Positions 35,508 to 45,164 of a stretch of DNA of 64,000 nucleotides are shown piece after piece. A model generated the notes under the pieces. The model saw nothing but the letters and a program-made list of their open reading frames with translations, was not told the origin of the DNA and made no database searches. How positions within the stretch are numbered: the first letter of the stretch is position 1; every line of letters begins with the position of its first letter. A program made the position numbers and the translations under genes. The DNA comes from Lelliottia sp. JS-SCA-14 (GTDB lineage: Bacteria > Pseudomonadota > Gammaproteobacteria > Enterobacterales > Enterobacteriaceae). Location: the NCBI RefSeq assembly GCF_035593345.1, contig NZ_CP141606.1, positions 2,666,001 through 2,730,000 on the forward strand, in the 5' to 3' direction.

Positions 35508-36150
35508 TCAGGAACCGGCAACCATCCTGTTAATCGACGATCATCCGATGCTGCGCACCGGCGTAAGACAACTTGTCAGCATGGCGGCAGACATTACCGT
35601 TGTCGGCGAGGCCAGCAACGGCGAACAGGGTATTGAACTTGCCGAGTCACTCGATCCTGATTTGATCCTGCTCGATCTCAATATGCCGGGCATGAACGGC
35701 CTGGAAACTCTGGATAAGCTGCGCGAAAAATCCCTCTCCGGGCGCATCGTGGTGTTTAGCGTGTCTAACCATGAAGAAGACGTGGTGACCGCGCTGAAAC
35801 GCGGCGCAGACGGATATCTGCTCAAGGATATGGAACCGGAAGATCTGCTGAAAGCCCTGCAACAGGCCGCCGCAGGTGAAATGGTGCTGAGCGAAGCCTT
35901 AACGCCGGTACTCGCCGCCAGTTTGCGCGCCAACCGCGCCACGTCAGATCGCGATGTGACTCAGTTGACTCCGCGCGAACGCGACATCCTGAAGCTGATT
36001 GCCCAGGGTCTGCCGAATAAAATGATCGCCCGCCGTCTGGATATCACCGAAAGCACGGTGAAAGTTCACGTCAAACACATGCTCAAGAAAATGAAGCTCA
36101 AATCCCGCGTCGAAGCGGCAGTCTGGGTCCATCAGGAGCGCATTTTCTAG
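35500..36150 (+). CDS. narL: Nitrate/nitrite response regulator NarL
   Basis: NarL (216 residues) activates narGHJI and narK and represses fermentative genes such as adhE and frd when phosphorylated. The receiver domain has the acidic pair D13-D14, phospho-acceptor D59 in [10 protein letters not shown], and K109 in LLKDMEP. The C-terminal LuxR/FixJ-type HTH ([43 protein letters not shown]) binds TACYNMT heptamers, which are present upstream of narK and narG here. Its stop lies only two bases from that of the convergent ychO, with no terminator between them. Confidence 0.98.
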   Translation: MTNQEPATILLIDDHPMLRTGVRQLVSMAADITVVGEASNGEQGIELAESLDPDLILLDLNMPGMNGLETLDKLREKSLSGRIVVFSVSNHEEDVVTALKRGADGYLLKDMEPEDLLKALQQAAAGEMVLSEALTPVLAASLRANRATSDRDVTQLTPRERDILKLIAQGLPNKMIARRLDITESTVKVHVKHMLKKMKLKSRVEAAVWVHQERIF

Positions 36151-36152
36151 TT

Positions 36153-37559
36153 TCACTCGTCCGGCAGCAGTTTCCATCTTGGATCGTCATCCGGCACTGC
36201 CATCAGCGGTGGCGACAGAGAGAGCGTGATCTCATTGGAAGAGACACGCTGCCCGTCTTCATCTTCGACCACCACCGACAGCCGCCAGCGGTTCGTCGCC
36301 CCTTCGTTTGCATCCCATGCCGGGAGGATCACACTCCAGCCATCACTGCTGTTCGCCCGTGGTGGCGACGTCAGACTTAACGCCTGCGTATCGCCCTGCC
36401 AGTGCAGCACGCGTATTCCGTGAGTGCTGCGGATCTGCAGTTTCAGATTGACCGTGTCACCCGGATGCAAATCCCACGGCGGCGTGGCGAGATAAACTGA
36501 CAGCGTCTTACGCTGGCGAAACTCCATCACCGGCAGACTGGTGCGGTCCGGCGAGTCATAGCGACTCCCGCGCAGGGAACGGGTGGCCGCGACTTCATCC
36601 GCCGAGAGCTGTTTTTTCAGCGGCACGCCGAAGCGGTAGTTGAGTTTCATGCCGAGGTTATTCTGGCTGACGCCGCTCTCACCCTGCTTGTGCGCCGCCG
36701 AGAAGGTCAGGAGCGGCACCGGCGTATAGTCCAGCCCAAGATTGACCGCCATCGGGTTACGATACCCCGTGCCGCTATGGAACAGATCGACGTTCTCACC
36801 GAAATACTGCTCAAAGCTGACGCTGGTATTGAGATGATGGAAGTACGGCAGCCAGGCTTTGGCGGTGACATCGTACCCGCGCGCCATGCGCTGCTCCTGC
36901 ACGTCGGAGCTCTCGCGCCAGCTGGCGAACGGCTGATAGTAGTTGGCCGACAGGCGCAGGTTCTCTCCCCAGGCTTCGGCGCCCAGCCCGGCCCGCTGTA
37001 GATTCTCATCCAGCAGATTGTCGTAGAAGGTGTTGTAGCCCAGCAGCCATTTCCCGGCGACCCAGCGCTGACCGACGCCTGCGTTACTCACCAGTCCGTC
37101 GCTTTGCTGCGTCAGACCCACCTGGCTCCAGCTCAGATAGCGGTTGTTGTCCTGCCAGGGGATAAACCAGCGCCCGCTGCTGCCGTTAAATTTACCGTTG
37201 TCGTCCACCAGCAGATCGACGCTGGCGTTACCCCAGGGCGACAGCCAGGACTCAATCTGCTGATTCACTTCCCCGCTGACGGCATCGCGCACCTTGCCAA
37301 AGGCAAACTGACGCGCCTGCTCCCCGGTCGTCAGGCCGTTATCGGTCATGCTCGCTTCACCGAAGGCTTTCGCCATCTCCGCCAGATGTTTTTCGCTTTC
37401 GCCTGTCGGTTTGGCTAAGCCGAGATCCGGCAGGCCATCGCCGTTGTTATCAAAAGGGTTTTTAGCCTGCTGTTCAAATGTACCCGAGGCAGCCAAAACG
37501 GCTCCGGCCGGGATAAGGAGGAGGAAAAACAGCGAGCGAATGTGTGGTGAAGCCATCAT
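36153..37559 (-). CDS. ychO: YchO, inverse-autotransporter/invasin-like beta-domain protein
   Basis: This 468-residue protein has a signal peptide (MMASPHIRSLFFLLLIPAGAVLA) and an intimin/invasin-type outer-membrane beta-domain (about residues 60-320, for example GQRWVAGKWLLGYNTFYD, then repeated beta strands). A short C-terminal Ig-like segment (about 350-460) follows. It lacks the long passenger of true invasins, so it probably has an adhesion or envelope role. It is an orthologue of E. coli YchO (464 aa). The gene is leftward, converges on narL and ends two bases from its stop. The divergent ychN begins about 180 bp away. Confidence 0.93.
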   Translation of the reverse strand: MMASPHIRSLFFLLLIPAGAVLAASGTFEQQAKNPFDNNGDGLPDLGLAKPTGESEKHLAEMAKAFGEASMTDNGLTTGEQARQFAFGKVRDAVSGEVNQQIESWLSPWGNASVDLLVDDNGKFNGSSGRWFIPWQDNNRYLSWSQVGLTQQSDGLVSNAGVGQRWVAGKWLLGYNTFYDNLLDENLQRAGLGAEAWGENLRLSANYYQPFASWRESSDVQEQRMARGYDVTAKAWLPYFHHLNTSVSFEQYFGENVDLFHSGTGYRNPMAVNLGLDYTPVPLLTFSAAHKQGESGVSQNNLGMKLNYRFGVPLKKQLSADEVAATRSLRGSRYDSPDRTSLPVMEFRQRKTLSVYLATPPWDLHPGDTVNLKLQIRSTHGIRVLHWQGDTQALSLTSPPRANSSDGWSVILPAWDANEGATNRWRLSVVVEDEDGQRVSSNEITLSLSPPLMAVPDDDPRWKLLPDE

Positions 37560-37742
37560 GAATGTCGTAACTGTGATCCAGATCGCAGGTAATTACAGTG
37601 CTAACCTTAACGCGTTCTGGAAGGTTTTGCAGCCTTAAGGGCAATTTCAGGAATAACCCGAAGCCGCTTTGTCTTTTCCCCCGGGAGCGCGGTAGCATAG
37701 GTCACCGGCATTATCCGTGCCTTGCTATCTACAGGAGTGAAC

Positions 37743-38096
37743 ATGCAAAAAATTGTGATTGTCGCGAACGGTGCGGCCTACGGAAGTGAATCCCTGTTTA
37801 ACACCCTGCGCCTGGCCATTGCCCTGCGCGATCAGGAGGGCGAGCTGGATCTGCGTCTCTTTTTGATGTCGGATGCCGTCACCGCCGGGCTGAAAGGGCA
37901 AAAACCCGCCGAGGGCTATAACATTCAGCAGATGCTGGAGATCCTCACCGCCCAGAATGTCCCGGTCAAACTGTGTAAAACCTGCACCGACGGGCGCGGT
38001 ATCACCGCCCTGCCGCTGATTGAGGGCGTGGAGATCGGTACTCTGGTGGAACTGGCGCAGTGGACCCTGTCCGCCGATAAAGTATTAACTTTTTAA
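37743..38096 (+). CDS. ychN: YchN, DsrE-family protein
   Basis: A 117-residue DsrE/F-like protein, the length of E. coli YchN, which forms a hexamer in crystals. The start at 37743 follows ACAGGAGTGAAC; an earlier ATG in the frame is not conserved. The conserved cysteine segment VKLCKTCTDGRG resembles the active-site loop of sulfur-relay proteins (DsrE/TusD), so a role in sulfur transfer is possible but unproven. It is a single gene between ychO and the chemoreceptor, with no obvious terminator. Confidence 0.94.
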   Translation: MQKIVIVANGAAYGSESLFNTLRLAIALRDQEGELDLRLFLMSDAVTAGLKGQKPAEGYNIQQMLEILTAQNVPVKLCKTCTDGRGITALPLIEGVEIGTLVELAQWTLSADKVLTF

Positions 38097-38143
38097 TAAT
38101 AAACTCGCTTACATATTTTTTACTTATGGACGCGGTTGCACCA

Positions 38144-38170
38144 TCAAGTTCCTCGCCGGGTTGCCGATAG
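38144..38170 (+). promoter_or_regulatory. Sigma-28 (FliA) type promoter for the chemoreceptor gene
   Basis: TCAAGTTC-N11-GCCGATAG closely matches the FliA consensus TAAAGTTT-N11-GCCGATAA, with exact 11-bp spacing, and ends 33 bp before the chemoreceptor ATG. It ties this gene to the flagellar/chemotaxis late-gene regulon. Confidence 0.8.
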
Positions 38171-38203
38171 GCTACTTAAGTCAACTCAGCAGGTACACAG
38201 TGA

Positions 38204-39988
38204 ATGTTAAAGTCAATTCGTGCCCGTATCATCGCCGCGACGACAGGCTGTCTGGTCGTCGCTCTTCTTCTTAATACCGTCATTAATTTCCAGGTCACAC
38301 GCAAGGATAACCAGCAGTCGCAGCGCGATATTCTGGCCAGCACCAGCGCCAGCCATAACCTCGCCATCGCGGACTGGGTCAACAGCAAGCTGACCGTGAT
38401 CAGCTCCGCACAGTCCGTGGCGCTGAATGATGACCCGGTTCCGGTGTTTAAACAGCTGGCGCAGGCGGGTGGCTTTACTAACGTCTACGTCGGGTATGCC
38501 AGCAAAACGGCGAAATTCTCCGATCCGGCCGGCGTTCCGGCGGATTACGATCCGACCGTACGCCCGTGGTATCAGCAGGTGGTCAGCGCCGATGCGCCGG
38601 TCGTTACCGCGCCGTATGTCGATGCAGGCACCGGTAAACTGGTGGTGACCTTCGCCGTGCCGGTAAAAGAGAACGGCACGCTGAAAGCGGTCGTGGCCGG
38701 GGATGTGGCGATGGACAGCGTGGTGGCAAACGTGCGCGGCATTCATCCGACGCCTGCCAGCAGCGGTTTGCTGATCGACAGCGATGGTACGGTAATCGCC
38801 GCCAACGATCCGGCCCTGACCCTGAAACCCTTCAATGAGGCGATCGGCGGCGTCGATATCAATGCTCTGAAACAGGGCCAGGAAATCGACGGCACGCTGG
38901 GCGGTATGGAGAAAACCTTTATTGCCACACCGGTGGCGGGTACGCACTGGCTGTTGGTCGTGGCCCTCGACAGTAACGATGCCACCTCCGGGATGCGTGC
39001 CCTGCTGAAAGCTTCCGCCCTGTCGCTGGTGATCCTGGTTCTGCTCAGCGGCGCGATTGTCCACTTCGTGATCGCCCGTCTGCTGAAACGCCTGTCCAAT
39101 ATTCGCGACGCAATGCATTCGATTGCCAACGGCACCAACGACCTTTCCCAGCGTCTGCCGGACAACGGCCAGGACGAAGTGGCGGAAATCGCTCAGGCCT
39201 TTAACGCCTTTAGCGACAAACTCTCCACGGTGATGGTGCAACTGCGAGACGCCAGCGCTTCGGTGAAAAACGCGGCGCGCGAAATAGCCGCAGGCAACCA
39301 GGATCTATCGGGCCGTACCGAGCAGGCGGCCTCCAGCCTGCGCGAAACCGCCAGTGCGGTGGAGCAGATAACCGCCTCCGTCACCCAGTCCACCGAATCG
39401 GCGGCGGAAGCCAACGACCAGGCGAGCAAAGCTTCAGCGGCGGCCTCGCGCGGCGGCGAAGTGGTCTCTCAGGCGATTACCACCATGCAGTCTATTGAAG
39501 TGGCGTCGGCCAAAATCGGTGATATCACCAGCGTGATCGACGGGATTGCCTTCCAGACCAACATTCTGGCGCTGAACGCGGCGGTGGAAGCGGCCCGCGC
39601 AGGCGAACAGGGTCGCGGATTTGCGGTGGTGGCCGGGGAAGTGCGTAGTCTGGCGAGTCGCAGCGCGCAGGCGGCGAAAGAGATCAAAACGCTGATCGAC
39701 TCGACCGCCCACAGCGTGGCAACCGGTTCGCGCTACGTGCATCTGGCCGGGGAAAGCATGGACGAGATCCGCTCAACCATCGGCAGCGTGTCGGGAATTA
39801 TGCGTGAAATCACCATCGCCACCAGCGAGCAGATGAAAGGCATCCACGAGATCAACCACGCCGTGACCCATCTCGACAGGATGGTGCAGCAGAACGCCGA
39901 ACTGGTGGTGGAATCCGCCGCCGCGGCGAGCGCCCTGCAAAGCCAGGCGGGCGACCTTGCTGAAACGGCGGGACATTTCCGCATATAA
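38204..39988 (+). CDS. Methyl-accepting chemotaxis protein with Cache-type sensor
   Basis: This is a 594-residue inner-membrane chemoreceptor: TM1 (about residues 10-30), a periplasmic Cache-type ligand domain (about 35-270, with the [10 protein letters not shown] motif typical of dCache sensors of amino acids or organic acids), TM2 (about 272-298), HAMP, and a methyl-accepting signalling domain. The domain includes the invariant hairpin tip [37 protein letters not shown]. The C-terminus ends AETAGHFRI without an NWETF-like pentapeptide, so it should depend on other receptors for CheR/CheB docking. E. coli K-12 has no such gene here. The ligand is unknown. A sigma-28 promoter lies just upstream. 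Confidence 0.93.
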   Translation: MLKSIRARIIAATTGCLVVALLLNTVINFQVTRKDNQQSQRDILASTSASHNLAIADWVNSKLTVISSAQSVALNDDPVPVFKQLAQAGGFTNVYVGYASKTAKFSDPAGVPADYDPTVRPWYQQVVSADAPVVTAPYVDAGTGKLVVTFAVPVKENGTLKAVVAGDVAMDSVVANVRGIHPTPASSGLLIDSDGTVIAANDPALTLKPFNEAIGGVDINALKQGQEIDGTLGGMEKTFIATPVAGTHWLLVVALDSNDATSGMRALLKASALSLVILVLLSGAIVHFVIARLLKRLSNIRDAMHSIANGTNDLSQRLPDNGQDEVAEIAQAFNAFSDKLSTVMVQLRDASASVKNAAREIAAGNQDLSGRTEQAASSLRETASAVEQITASVTQSTESAAEANDQASKASAAASRGGEVVSQAITTMQSIEVASAKIGDITSVIDGIAFQTNILALNAAVEAARAGEQGRGFAVVAGEVRSLASRSAQAAKEIKTLIDSTAHSVATGSRYVHLAGESMDEIRSTIGSVSGIMREITIATSEQMKGIHEINHAVTHLDRMVQQNAELVVESAAAASALQSQAGDLAETAGHFRI

Positions 39989-39996
39989 TTTTAGTG

Positions 39997-40028
39997 TGGC
40001 GCGTATTGGCCTGGTCAAATACGCGCCA
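39997..40028 (+). terminator. Hairpin after the chemoreceptor gene
   Basis: A strong 11-bp stem TGGCGCGTATT/AATACGCGCCA lies eight bases after the stop. It lacks a following T-tract, so it may stabilise the 3' end or act with Rho. Confidence 0.5.
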
Positions 40029-40080
40029 GCTGAACCCTTTCAGGCATTTTGTCATTTTTGTTTAAACGTTATGCCATTTT

Positions 40081-40094
40081 TTGATCAAAATCAG
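40081..40094. promoter_or_regulatory. FNR-like box upstream of the DUF1883-like gene
   Basis: TTGAT-CAAA-ATCAG matches the FNR consensus at nine of ten positions and is 107-120 bp upstream of the ATG at 40201. It is tentative. Confidence 0.35.
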
Positions 40095-40200
40095 CATCCC
40101 CACCCTTCCCCTTTGGTGTTATGCCATGAGTGAATTGTGAACAACATCACGCTCAGGATTAACCGCAGGGAGCGCGTTTTTCGGGACAACGGGGTAAAAA

Positions 40201-40443
40201 ATGGCACTGGTAAAAACAAGTTTGAAACTGTTTGGCGGGGATACGGTCGTCGTGCGCTGCTCTGAGCGCTGTCATATTCATCTGATGAGCGCGAAAGCGC
40301 AGAAGTCGTCGCAGGCGGATATTCTCAGCGTGCAGAATAAAGACAATGCGTGGTTAACCGTGCCTTACACCGGCACCTGGGATGTGCTGATCGACAGCCA
40401 CAGCCAGTCGCTGGAGCATTCGGTCAGCTACGTCGCTGCCTGA
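40201..40443 (+). CDS. Small DUF1883-like protein
   Basis: An 80-residue cytosolic protein without signal peptide or membrane segment. The pattern VVVRCSERCHIHLMSAK ... AWLTVPYTGTWDVLIDS resembles the DUF1883 domain, where a beta strand with LM is followed by VPxxGxWxVxIDL. Two cysteines (C20 and C24) sit in the first strand. The function of the domain is unknown. The gene is alone, with an FNR-like box upstream, and ends at a REP element that doubles as a terminator for it and the convergent chaC. E. coli K-12 has no gene here. The start is supported by GGGGTAAAA upstream. Confidence 0.65.
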   Translation: MALVKTSLKLFGGDTVVVRCSERCHIHLMSAKAQKSSQADILSVQNKDNAWLTVPYTGTWDVLIDSHSQSLEHSVSYVAA

Positions 40444-40454
40444 AATCCGCTTTT

Positions 40455-40493
40455 GTAGGCCGGGTAAGGCGCAGCCGCCACCCGGCTTTTTTT
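40455..40493. repeat. REP element acting as terminator between convergent genes
   Basis: A REP unit starting GTAGGCCGGGTAAGGCGCA (40455-40486) is followed by TTTTTTT, so its hairpin with a T-tract can end the rightward DUF1883-like gene. It lies two bases from the chaC stop. Confidence 0.8.
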
Positions 40494-40494
40494 A

Positions 40495-41190
40495 TCAGGC
40501 AAAACCCGGACGCAATGACGCTTCGCGGGAATCCCCTTCAATTAATGCTTTCACTCGGGCCACCAGCTCGTTCAGGCAATCATCCTGCATTCCTAAACGC
40601 GACAGCTCCTGATCGAGGGAGAAGAGATACTGAGCGTTAGTCCCCAGCGGCCCGCTGGCCGCAGCAATCAGCGGAGCGATGACCTGCGTTCGGGTGTCAG
40701 ATTCATACAGAGGATGGCGCGGGTCCATGATAAACACCAGCGCATTGACGGTGCGACCGTCGTCGAGTTCCAGCTTGCACCAGCTCGGCATATAGCAGCC
40801 GGTAATCATCTCGCGCTTCCACAGCAGCGAGAGCTCCTCTTCGAGGGTCTCGTCCGGCAGACGATAAGCAACACCGGTGGTGCGCCCGCCCTCTTTCAGT
40901 GCAAGCATCCGGCCAGGCTGACAGGCGCTGCCGCGTCCGGCGGTCAGGCGCAAACAGAATGCGCGATGCCAGCCAGGGAGCGTACCCGTTGCGGATTCCA
41001 CATACTCCAGCGCGGGATTCCACATCAGCGAACCATAACCAAATATCCATACCGGGCCTTCATCCGGACGACAGGCAATTGTCGCGGCGAGCGACGCTGC
41101 ACGTTGTTCAGCCGACCAGAGAAGCGATTCCTCAATAGCACCAAATGCCGTCTTACAATCTGCCTTCATTAAGAAATCACGCGTTAACAC
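40495..41190 (-). CDS. chaC: Glutathione-specific gamma-glutamylcyclotransferase ChaC
   Basis: ChaC degrades glutathione to 5-oxoproline and cysteinylglycine in the cytosol. The start is placed at GTG 41190, preceded by GGAGG with six-base spacing, giving 231 residues (VLTRDFLMKADCKTAFG) exactly as in E. coli. The frame is open further upstream but is not conserved. The substrate-cradle motif YGSL is at 52-55 (FGYGSLMWNP), and the catalytic glutamate lies in the LPDETLEEELSLLWKRE helix. The final residues LRPGFA are conserved. It belongs to the cha locus with chaB and chaA, but here chaC and chaB point leftward, divergent from chaA. Confidence 0.95.
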   Translation of the reverse strand: MLTRDFLMKADCKTAFGAIEESLLWSAEQRAASLAATIACRPDEGPVWIFGYGSLMWNPALEYVESATGTLPGWHRAFCLRLTAGRGSACQPGRMLALKEGGRTTGVAYRLPDETLEEELSLLWKREMITGCYMPSWCKLELDDGRTVNALVFIMDPRHPLYESDTRTQVIAPLIAAASGPLGTNAQYLFSLDQELSRLGMQDDCLNELVARVKALIEGDSREASLRPGFA

Positions 41191-41368
41191 TTTCCACCTC
41201 CGCCACTGCATGCTTCCTTGCGACATCTTGTTCGCCTTCCCGGCATTTTCGTTTTCTGCTCATTTTGACAGCAGTCAACAAACGATAAGCAATTCACAGG
41301 CCAGTTGCAATACAACGAAAGTTCAACAGCCGGAAAAGTCAAAACAGAGGCGGCTAATCATAAGGCGA

Positions 41369-41599
41369 CTATTTCTTTTTATGCCATTTATCGTCCTCTC
41401 CTTTTTCATAATCATGTTTTACCGCCGCCCAGGCGACGCGATGGGCCGTCTCTTCGCGGCTGGCGTCATCGCGACGATCCTCTTTATCCTTATATTGTTC
41501 CCAGGCGCTGTTAAACGCCTCTTTGTAGATCTCCTGCGCATGTGATGGCAGAACGTGCTGGACGCTGTCAGGCAGGTCGCTTTTTGATTTGTAGGGCAT
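41369..41599 (-). CDS. chaB: ChaB, putative cation transport regulator
   Basis: A 76-residue acidic-basic protein orthologous to E. coli ChaB: MPYKSKSDLPDSVQHVLPSHAQEIYKEAFNSAWEQYKD. It is proposed to regulate the ChaA antiporter, but the mechanism is not established. The charged helix KEDRRDDASREETAHRVAWAAVKHDYEKG is typical. The ATG at 41599 is used because the family begins MPYK; a GTG lies one codon upstream. A 178-bp gap separates it from chaC, and chaA diverges 270 bp away. Confidence 0.95.
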   Translation of the reverse strand: MPYKSKSDLPDSVQHVLPSHAQEIYKEAFNSAWEQYKDKEDRRDDASREETAHRVAWAAVKHDYEKGEDDKWHKKK

Positions 41600-41869
41600 C
41601 ACTCACCTCTTTTGAGTCAAAAAGGTAAGTGTGGTCGACGAGAGTTAGCCTCGCCAGTCAAAATGACAATTGTGTGAATTGAATGAACTTAATCTACTGT
41701 TATTTAGTATGTATTTAGATTAAAAACGCTTTTACAGGCACTTTGAGAAAAATCGCCACCGTGACGTAAAATTAAGTAAAACATCACTGGAAATTATCTG
41801 TTTTCTGTTAGTTTAATGGCCTGCATTTTCATTCTATAATTACAAACACCTGCATTGACGGAGTATCAC

Positions 41870-42970
41870 ATGACAACAACGCATGAGGCGGTTAAGACCC
41901 GCCACAAGGAGACGTCGCTTATTTTCCCGCTTGTGGCACTGGCTGTGCTGCTCTTCTGGGGAAGTAGTCAGTCACTGCCAGTGGTCGTTGGAATTAACAT
42001 TCTTGCTCTTATTGGTATTTTATCCAGCGCATTTAGCGTCGTACGCCACGCCGATGTTCTGGCTCACCGCCTGGGTGAACCCTATGGCTCTCTGATTTTA
42101 AGTCTTTCCGTTGTTATTCTCGAAGTCAGCCTGATTTCCGCACTGATGGCGACCGGCGACGCGGCACCGACGCTGATGCGCGATACGCTGTACTCGATCA
42201 TCATGATTGTTACCGGCGGTCTGGTGGGCTTCTCGCTGTTATTGGGCGGGGGCAAATTCGCCACCCAATATATGAACCTGTTTGGTATTAAACAGTATCT
42301 GATCGCCCTCTTTCCGCTGGCGATTATTGTTCTCGTCTTCCCGATGGCACTGCCGGGTGCTAACTTCACCACCGGTCAGGCGCTGCTGGTTGCCCTGATT
42401 TCCGCCGCGATGTATGGCGTGTTCCTGCTGATTCAGACCAAAACGCACCAGAGCTTGTTCGTGTACGAGCATGAAGACGACGGCGATGACGATGACCCGC
42501 ACCACGGTAAACCCTCGGCGCACAGCAGCATGTGGCACACGGTTTGGCTGATCGTGCATCTGATTGCGGTTATCGCCGTCACCAAGATGAACGCCAATCC
42601 GTTGGAGACTTTGCTGACAGAGCTGAACGCACCTGTGGCCTTCACCGGCTTCCTGGTGGCGTTGCTGATCCTCTCTCCGGAAGGCTTAGGGGCGCTGAAA
42701 GCCGTGCTGAATAACCAGGTGCAGCGCGCGATGAACCTGTTCTTCGGTTCGGTGCTGGCGACGATTTCATTGACCGTTCCGGTCGTGACGCTGATTGCCT
42801 TTATGACCGGGAATGACCTGCACTTTGCGCTGGGTGCGCCAGAGATGATTGTGATGGTCGCGTCGCTGCTGCTGTGTCAGATTTCGTTCTCAACCGGACG
42901 CACCAACGTGCTGAATGGCTCGGCGCATCTGGCGCTGTTTATCGCGTATCTGATGACGATATTTGCCTGA
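41870..42970 (+). CDS. chaA: Sodium/calcium-potassium:proton antiporter ChaA
   Basis: ChaA expels Na+, Ca2+ and K+ in exchange for H+ at alkaline pH. The ATG at 41870 (SD CGGAG) gives 366 residues, equal to E. coli. It has about 11 transmembrane helices. The duplicated cation/H+ exchanger motifs are visible in HADVLAHRLGEPYGSLILSLSVVILEVSL and in FLVALLILSPEGLGALKAVLNN, each with an acidic residue in the membrane. A strongly acidic and His-rich cytoplasmic loop (EDDGDDDDPHHG) is a plausible Ca2+ sensor. It is followed by a REP element. Confidence 0.96.
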   Translation: MTTTHEAVKTRHKETSLIFPLVALAVLLFWGSSQSLPVVVGINILALIGILSSAFSVVRHADVLAHRLGEPYGSLILSLSVVILEVSLISALMATGDAAPTLMRDTLYSIIMIVTGGLVGFSLLLGGGKFATQYMNLFGIKQYLIALFPLAIIVLVFPMALPGANFTTGQALLVALISAAMYGVFLLIQTKTHQSLFVYEHEDDGDDDDPHHGKPSAHSSMWHTVWLIVHLIAVIAVTKMNANPLETLLTELNAPVAFTGFLVALLILSPEGLGALKAVLNNQVQRAMNLFFGSVLATISLTVPVVTLIAFMTGNDLHFALGAPEMIVMVASLLLCQISFSTGRTNVLNGSAHLALFIAYLMTIFA

Positions 42971-42978
42971 TCTTGATT

Positions 42979-43010
42979 GCCGGGTGGCGGCTTCGCCTTA
43001 CCCGGCCTAC
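42979..43010. repeat. REP element after chaA
   Basis: A 32-bp REP unit in inverse orientation to the others (GCCGGGTGGCGGCTTCGCC to CGGCCTAC), eight bases after the chaA stop. Confidence 0.85.
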
Positions 43011-43020
43011 AAAATCAATC

Positions 43021-43066
43021 ATGCCCGCGCCGCCGGGCATAAAAAAACCCGCCGAAGCGGGTTTTT
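43021..43066. terminator. Tandem terminators between chaA and kdsA
   Basis: The first hairpin ATGCCCG/CGGGCAT (43021-43040) is followed by A-rich DNA. The second, ACCCGC/GCGGGT (43047-43062, loop CGAA), has TTTTTT to the right and AAAAAA to the left, so it works for both chaA and the kdsA operon. Confidence 0.88.
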
Positions 43067-43068
43067 TA

Positions 43069-43932
<864 letters not shown>

Positions 43933-43959
43933 TTATTCAGGTGTGAATCGGAATTATGA

Positions 43960-44769
43960 TTAATGCAGTGTAATTTGTTTGTGCGCGATCGAGTTGATCT
44001 GCGCGCGAATCATTTCGCTTATCGGATCTTCCGGGCACTGCTCAACGAAGTAGTTCAAATCATTCAGCGCAACGTGCTCACACTCCAGCTGCGCGTAGAT
44101 AAGGCCACGGTCGCGGATTTCATACGGATCTTCCGGATTGAACTGCAGCAGCACTTCGCTCGCACGCAGGGCCAGCTCCATCTGTCGCTCTTCCATCAGC
44201 GCGGATTTCAGCGTATCCAGCAGCTTACGCACCACTTCGGCGTTGTCCGCTTCGTCGAGATCTTCGTTAAACAGCTCTGCCACCGGGCTGATATTGCCCT
44301 TCAGCCAGACGTCCAGCGTGTGCTCGTCCAGCGTGTCGCCGTTAAACGGATTGATCAGCCACATTTCGCCGTCCAGCCACTCCGCGCGCAGAATCATCTG
44401 CGTCGGGAAGATGACCGGCACCAGCGGAATATCCAGCCGGTTAGCGACCCACAGCAAGACAGCCCCCAGAGCAACAGCGCTGCCCTGACGGTTTTTCAGA
44501 ACCTGATCCAGCCACAGGGCGTCGGAAAGACGATACACGCCGCGCGTGTCGCAAAAGCCCCATTCGCCGTAGAACAGCTCGATAAGCTTCTCCAGCTGCC
44601 AGTCCTGCGGACGCGCTTCGCTGATCTCTTCACGCGCCAGGCTTGCCAGATTTTCCAGCTCATCGTAGACCCACTGTGAGGTGAAATCGTCGCGGATCAT
44701 CTCAGAGATCAGGACCATTCCATCGCAAAGCGGTACTTTATTAAATTCGAAATCGGCTAAGGACCTCAT
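43960..44769 (-). CDS. sirB1: SirB1 family protein (transglutaminase-like with TPR-like repeats)
   Basis: This 269-residue cytosolic protein is the orthologue of E. coli YchA/SirB1. The N-terminal half (about 1-180) is a transglutaminase-like (SirB1_N) domain: FYGEWGFCDTRGVYRLSDALWLDQVLKNRQGSAVALGAVLLWVANRLDIPLVPVIFP. The C-terminal half holds TPR-type helices (ALRASEVLLQFNPEDPYEIRDRGLIYAQLECEHVALNDLNYFVEQCPEDP). The Salmonella locus name comes from invasion regulation, but the biochemical role is unknown. It lies two bases after sirB2 and 36 before kdsA, in one operon. Confidence 0.94.
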   Translation of the reverse strand: MRSLADFEFNKVPLCDGMVLISEMIRDDFTSQWVYDELENLASLAREEISEARPQDWQLEKLIELFYGEWGFCDTRGVYRLSDALWLDQVLKNRQGSAVALGAVLLWVANRLDIPLVPVIFPTQMILRAEWLDGEMWLINPFNGDTLDEHTLDVWLKGNISPVAELFNEDLDEADNAEVVRKLLDTLKSALMEERQMELALRASEVLLQFNPEDPYEIRDRGLIYAQLECEHVALNDLNYFVEQCPEDPISEMIRAQINSIAHKQITLH

Positions 44770-44771
44770 AC

Positions 44772-45164
44772 TTACCCCAGTAACGGTATTCTTGTGGTGG
44801 CGAGTTTAATGATGATGTACAGCACCACCAGCCCCAGCAGGAAGGCGATAAACCCGACCTGCTGGCTGCGCGGACGACGACGTCCAAGCGCGATAAAACC
44901 CAAAACGATGTAGATGATAACGCCAAACAGCTTTTCAGTCAGCCATGTGCCTTTATCAGTAAATGGCAGATAGCCGGTAAGCCACATCAGACCCAGGCCA
45001 GAAAGGAACAACACCGTGTCGATGCCGTGCGGCGCGATGCGCACCCAGCGGGCGTCAATCAGCGGGTTATTGCTGTAACGCCACCAGTAGCGCACCACGA
45101 AAAAGCTGATGGTCAGCACCACGGCGGCGATATGCAGCGTAATCAACACGCTGAACGCGCTCAT
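44772..45164 (-). CDS. sirB2: SirB2 family inner-membrane protein
   Basis: A 130-residue integral membrane protein (YchQ in K-12) with four hydrophobic segments, for example LITLHIAAVVLTISFFVVRYW, GIDTVLFLSGLGLMWL and FGVIIYIVLGFIALGR. It belongs to the SirB family with no known activity. Its start overlaps the prmC stop by four bases (ATGA-type), which shows coupling. It is always found with sirB1 in enterobacteria. Confidence 0.93.
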   Translation of the reverse strand: MSAFSVLITLHIAAVVLTISFFVVRYWWRYSNNPLIDARWVRIAPHGIDTVLFLSGLGLMWLTGYLPFTDKGTWLTEKLFGVIIYIVLGFIALGRRRPRSQQVGFIAFLLGLVVLYIIIKLATTRIPLLG

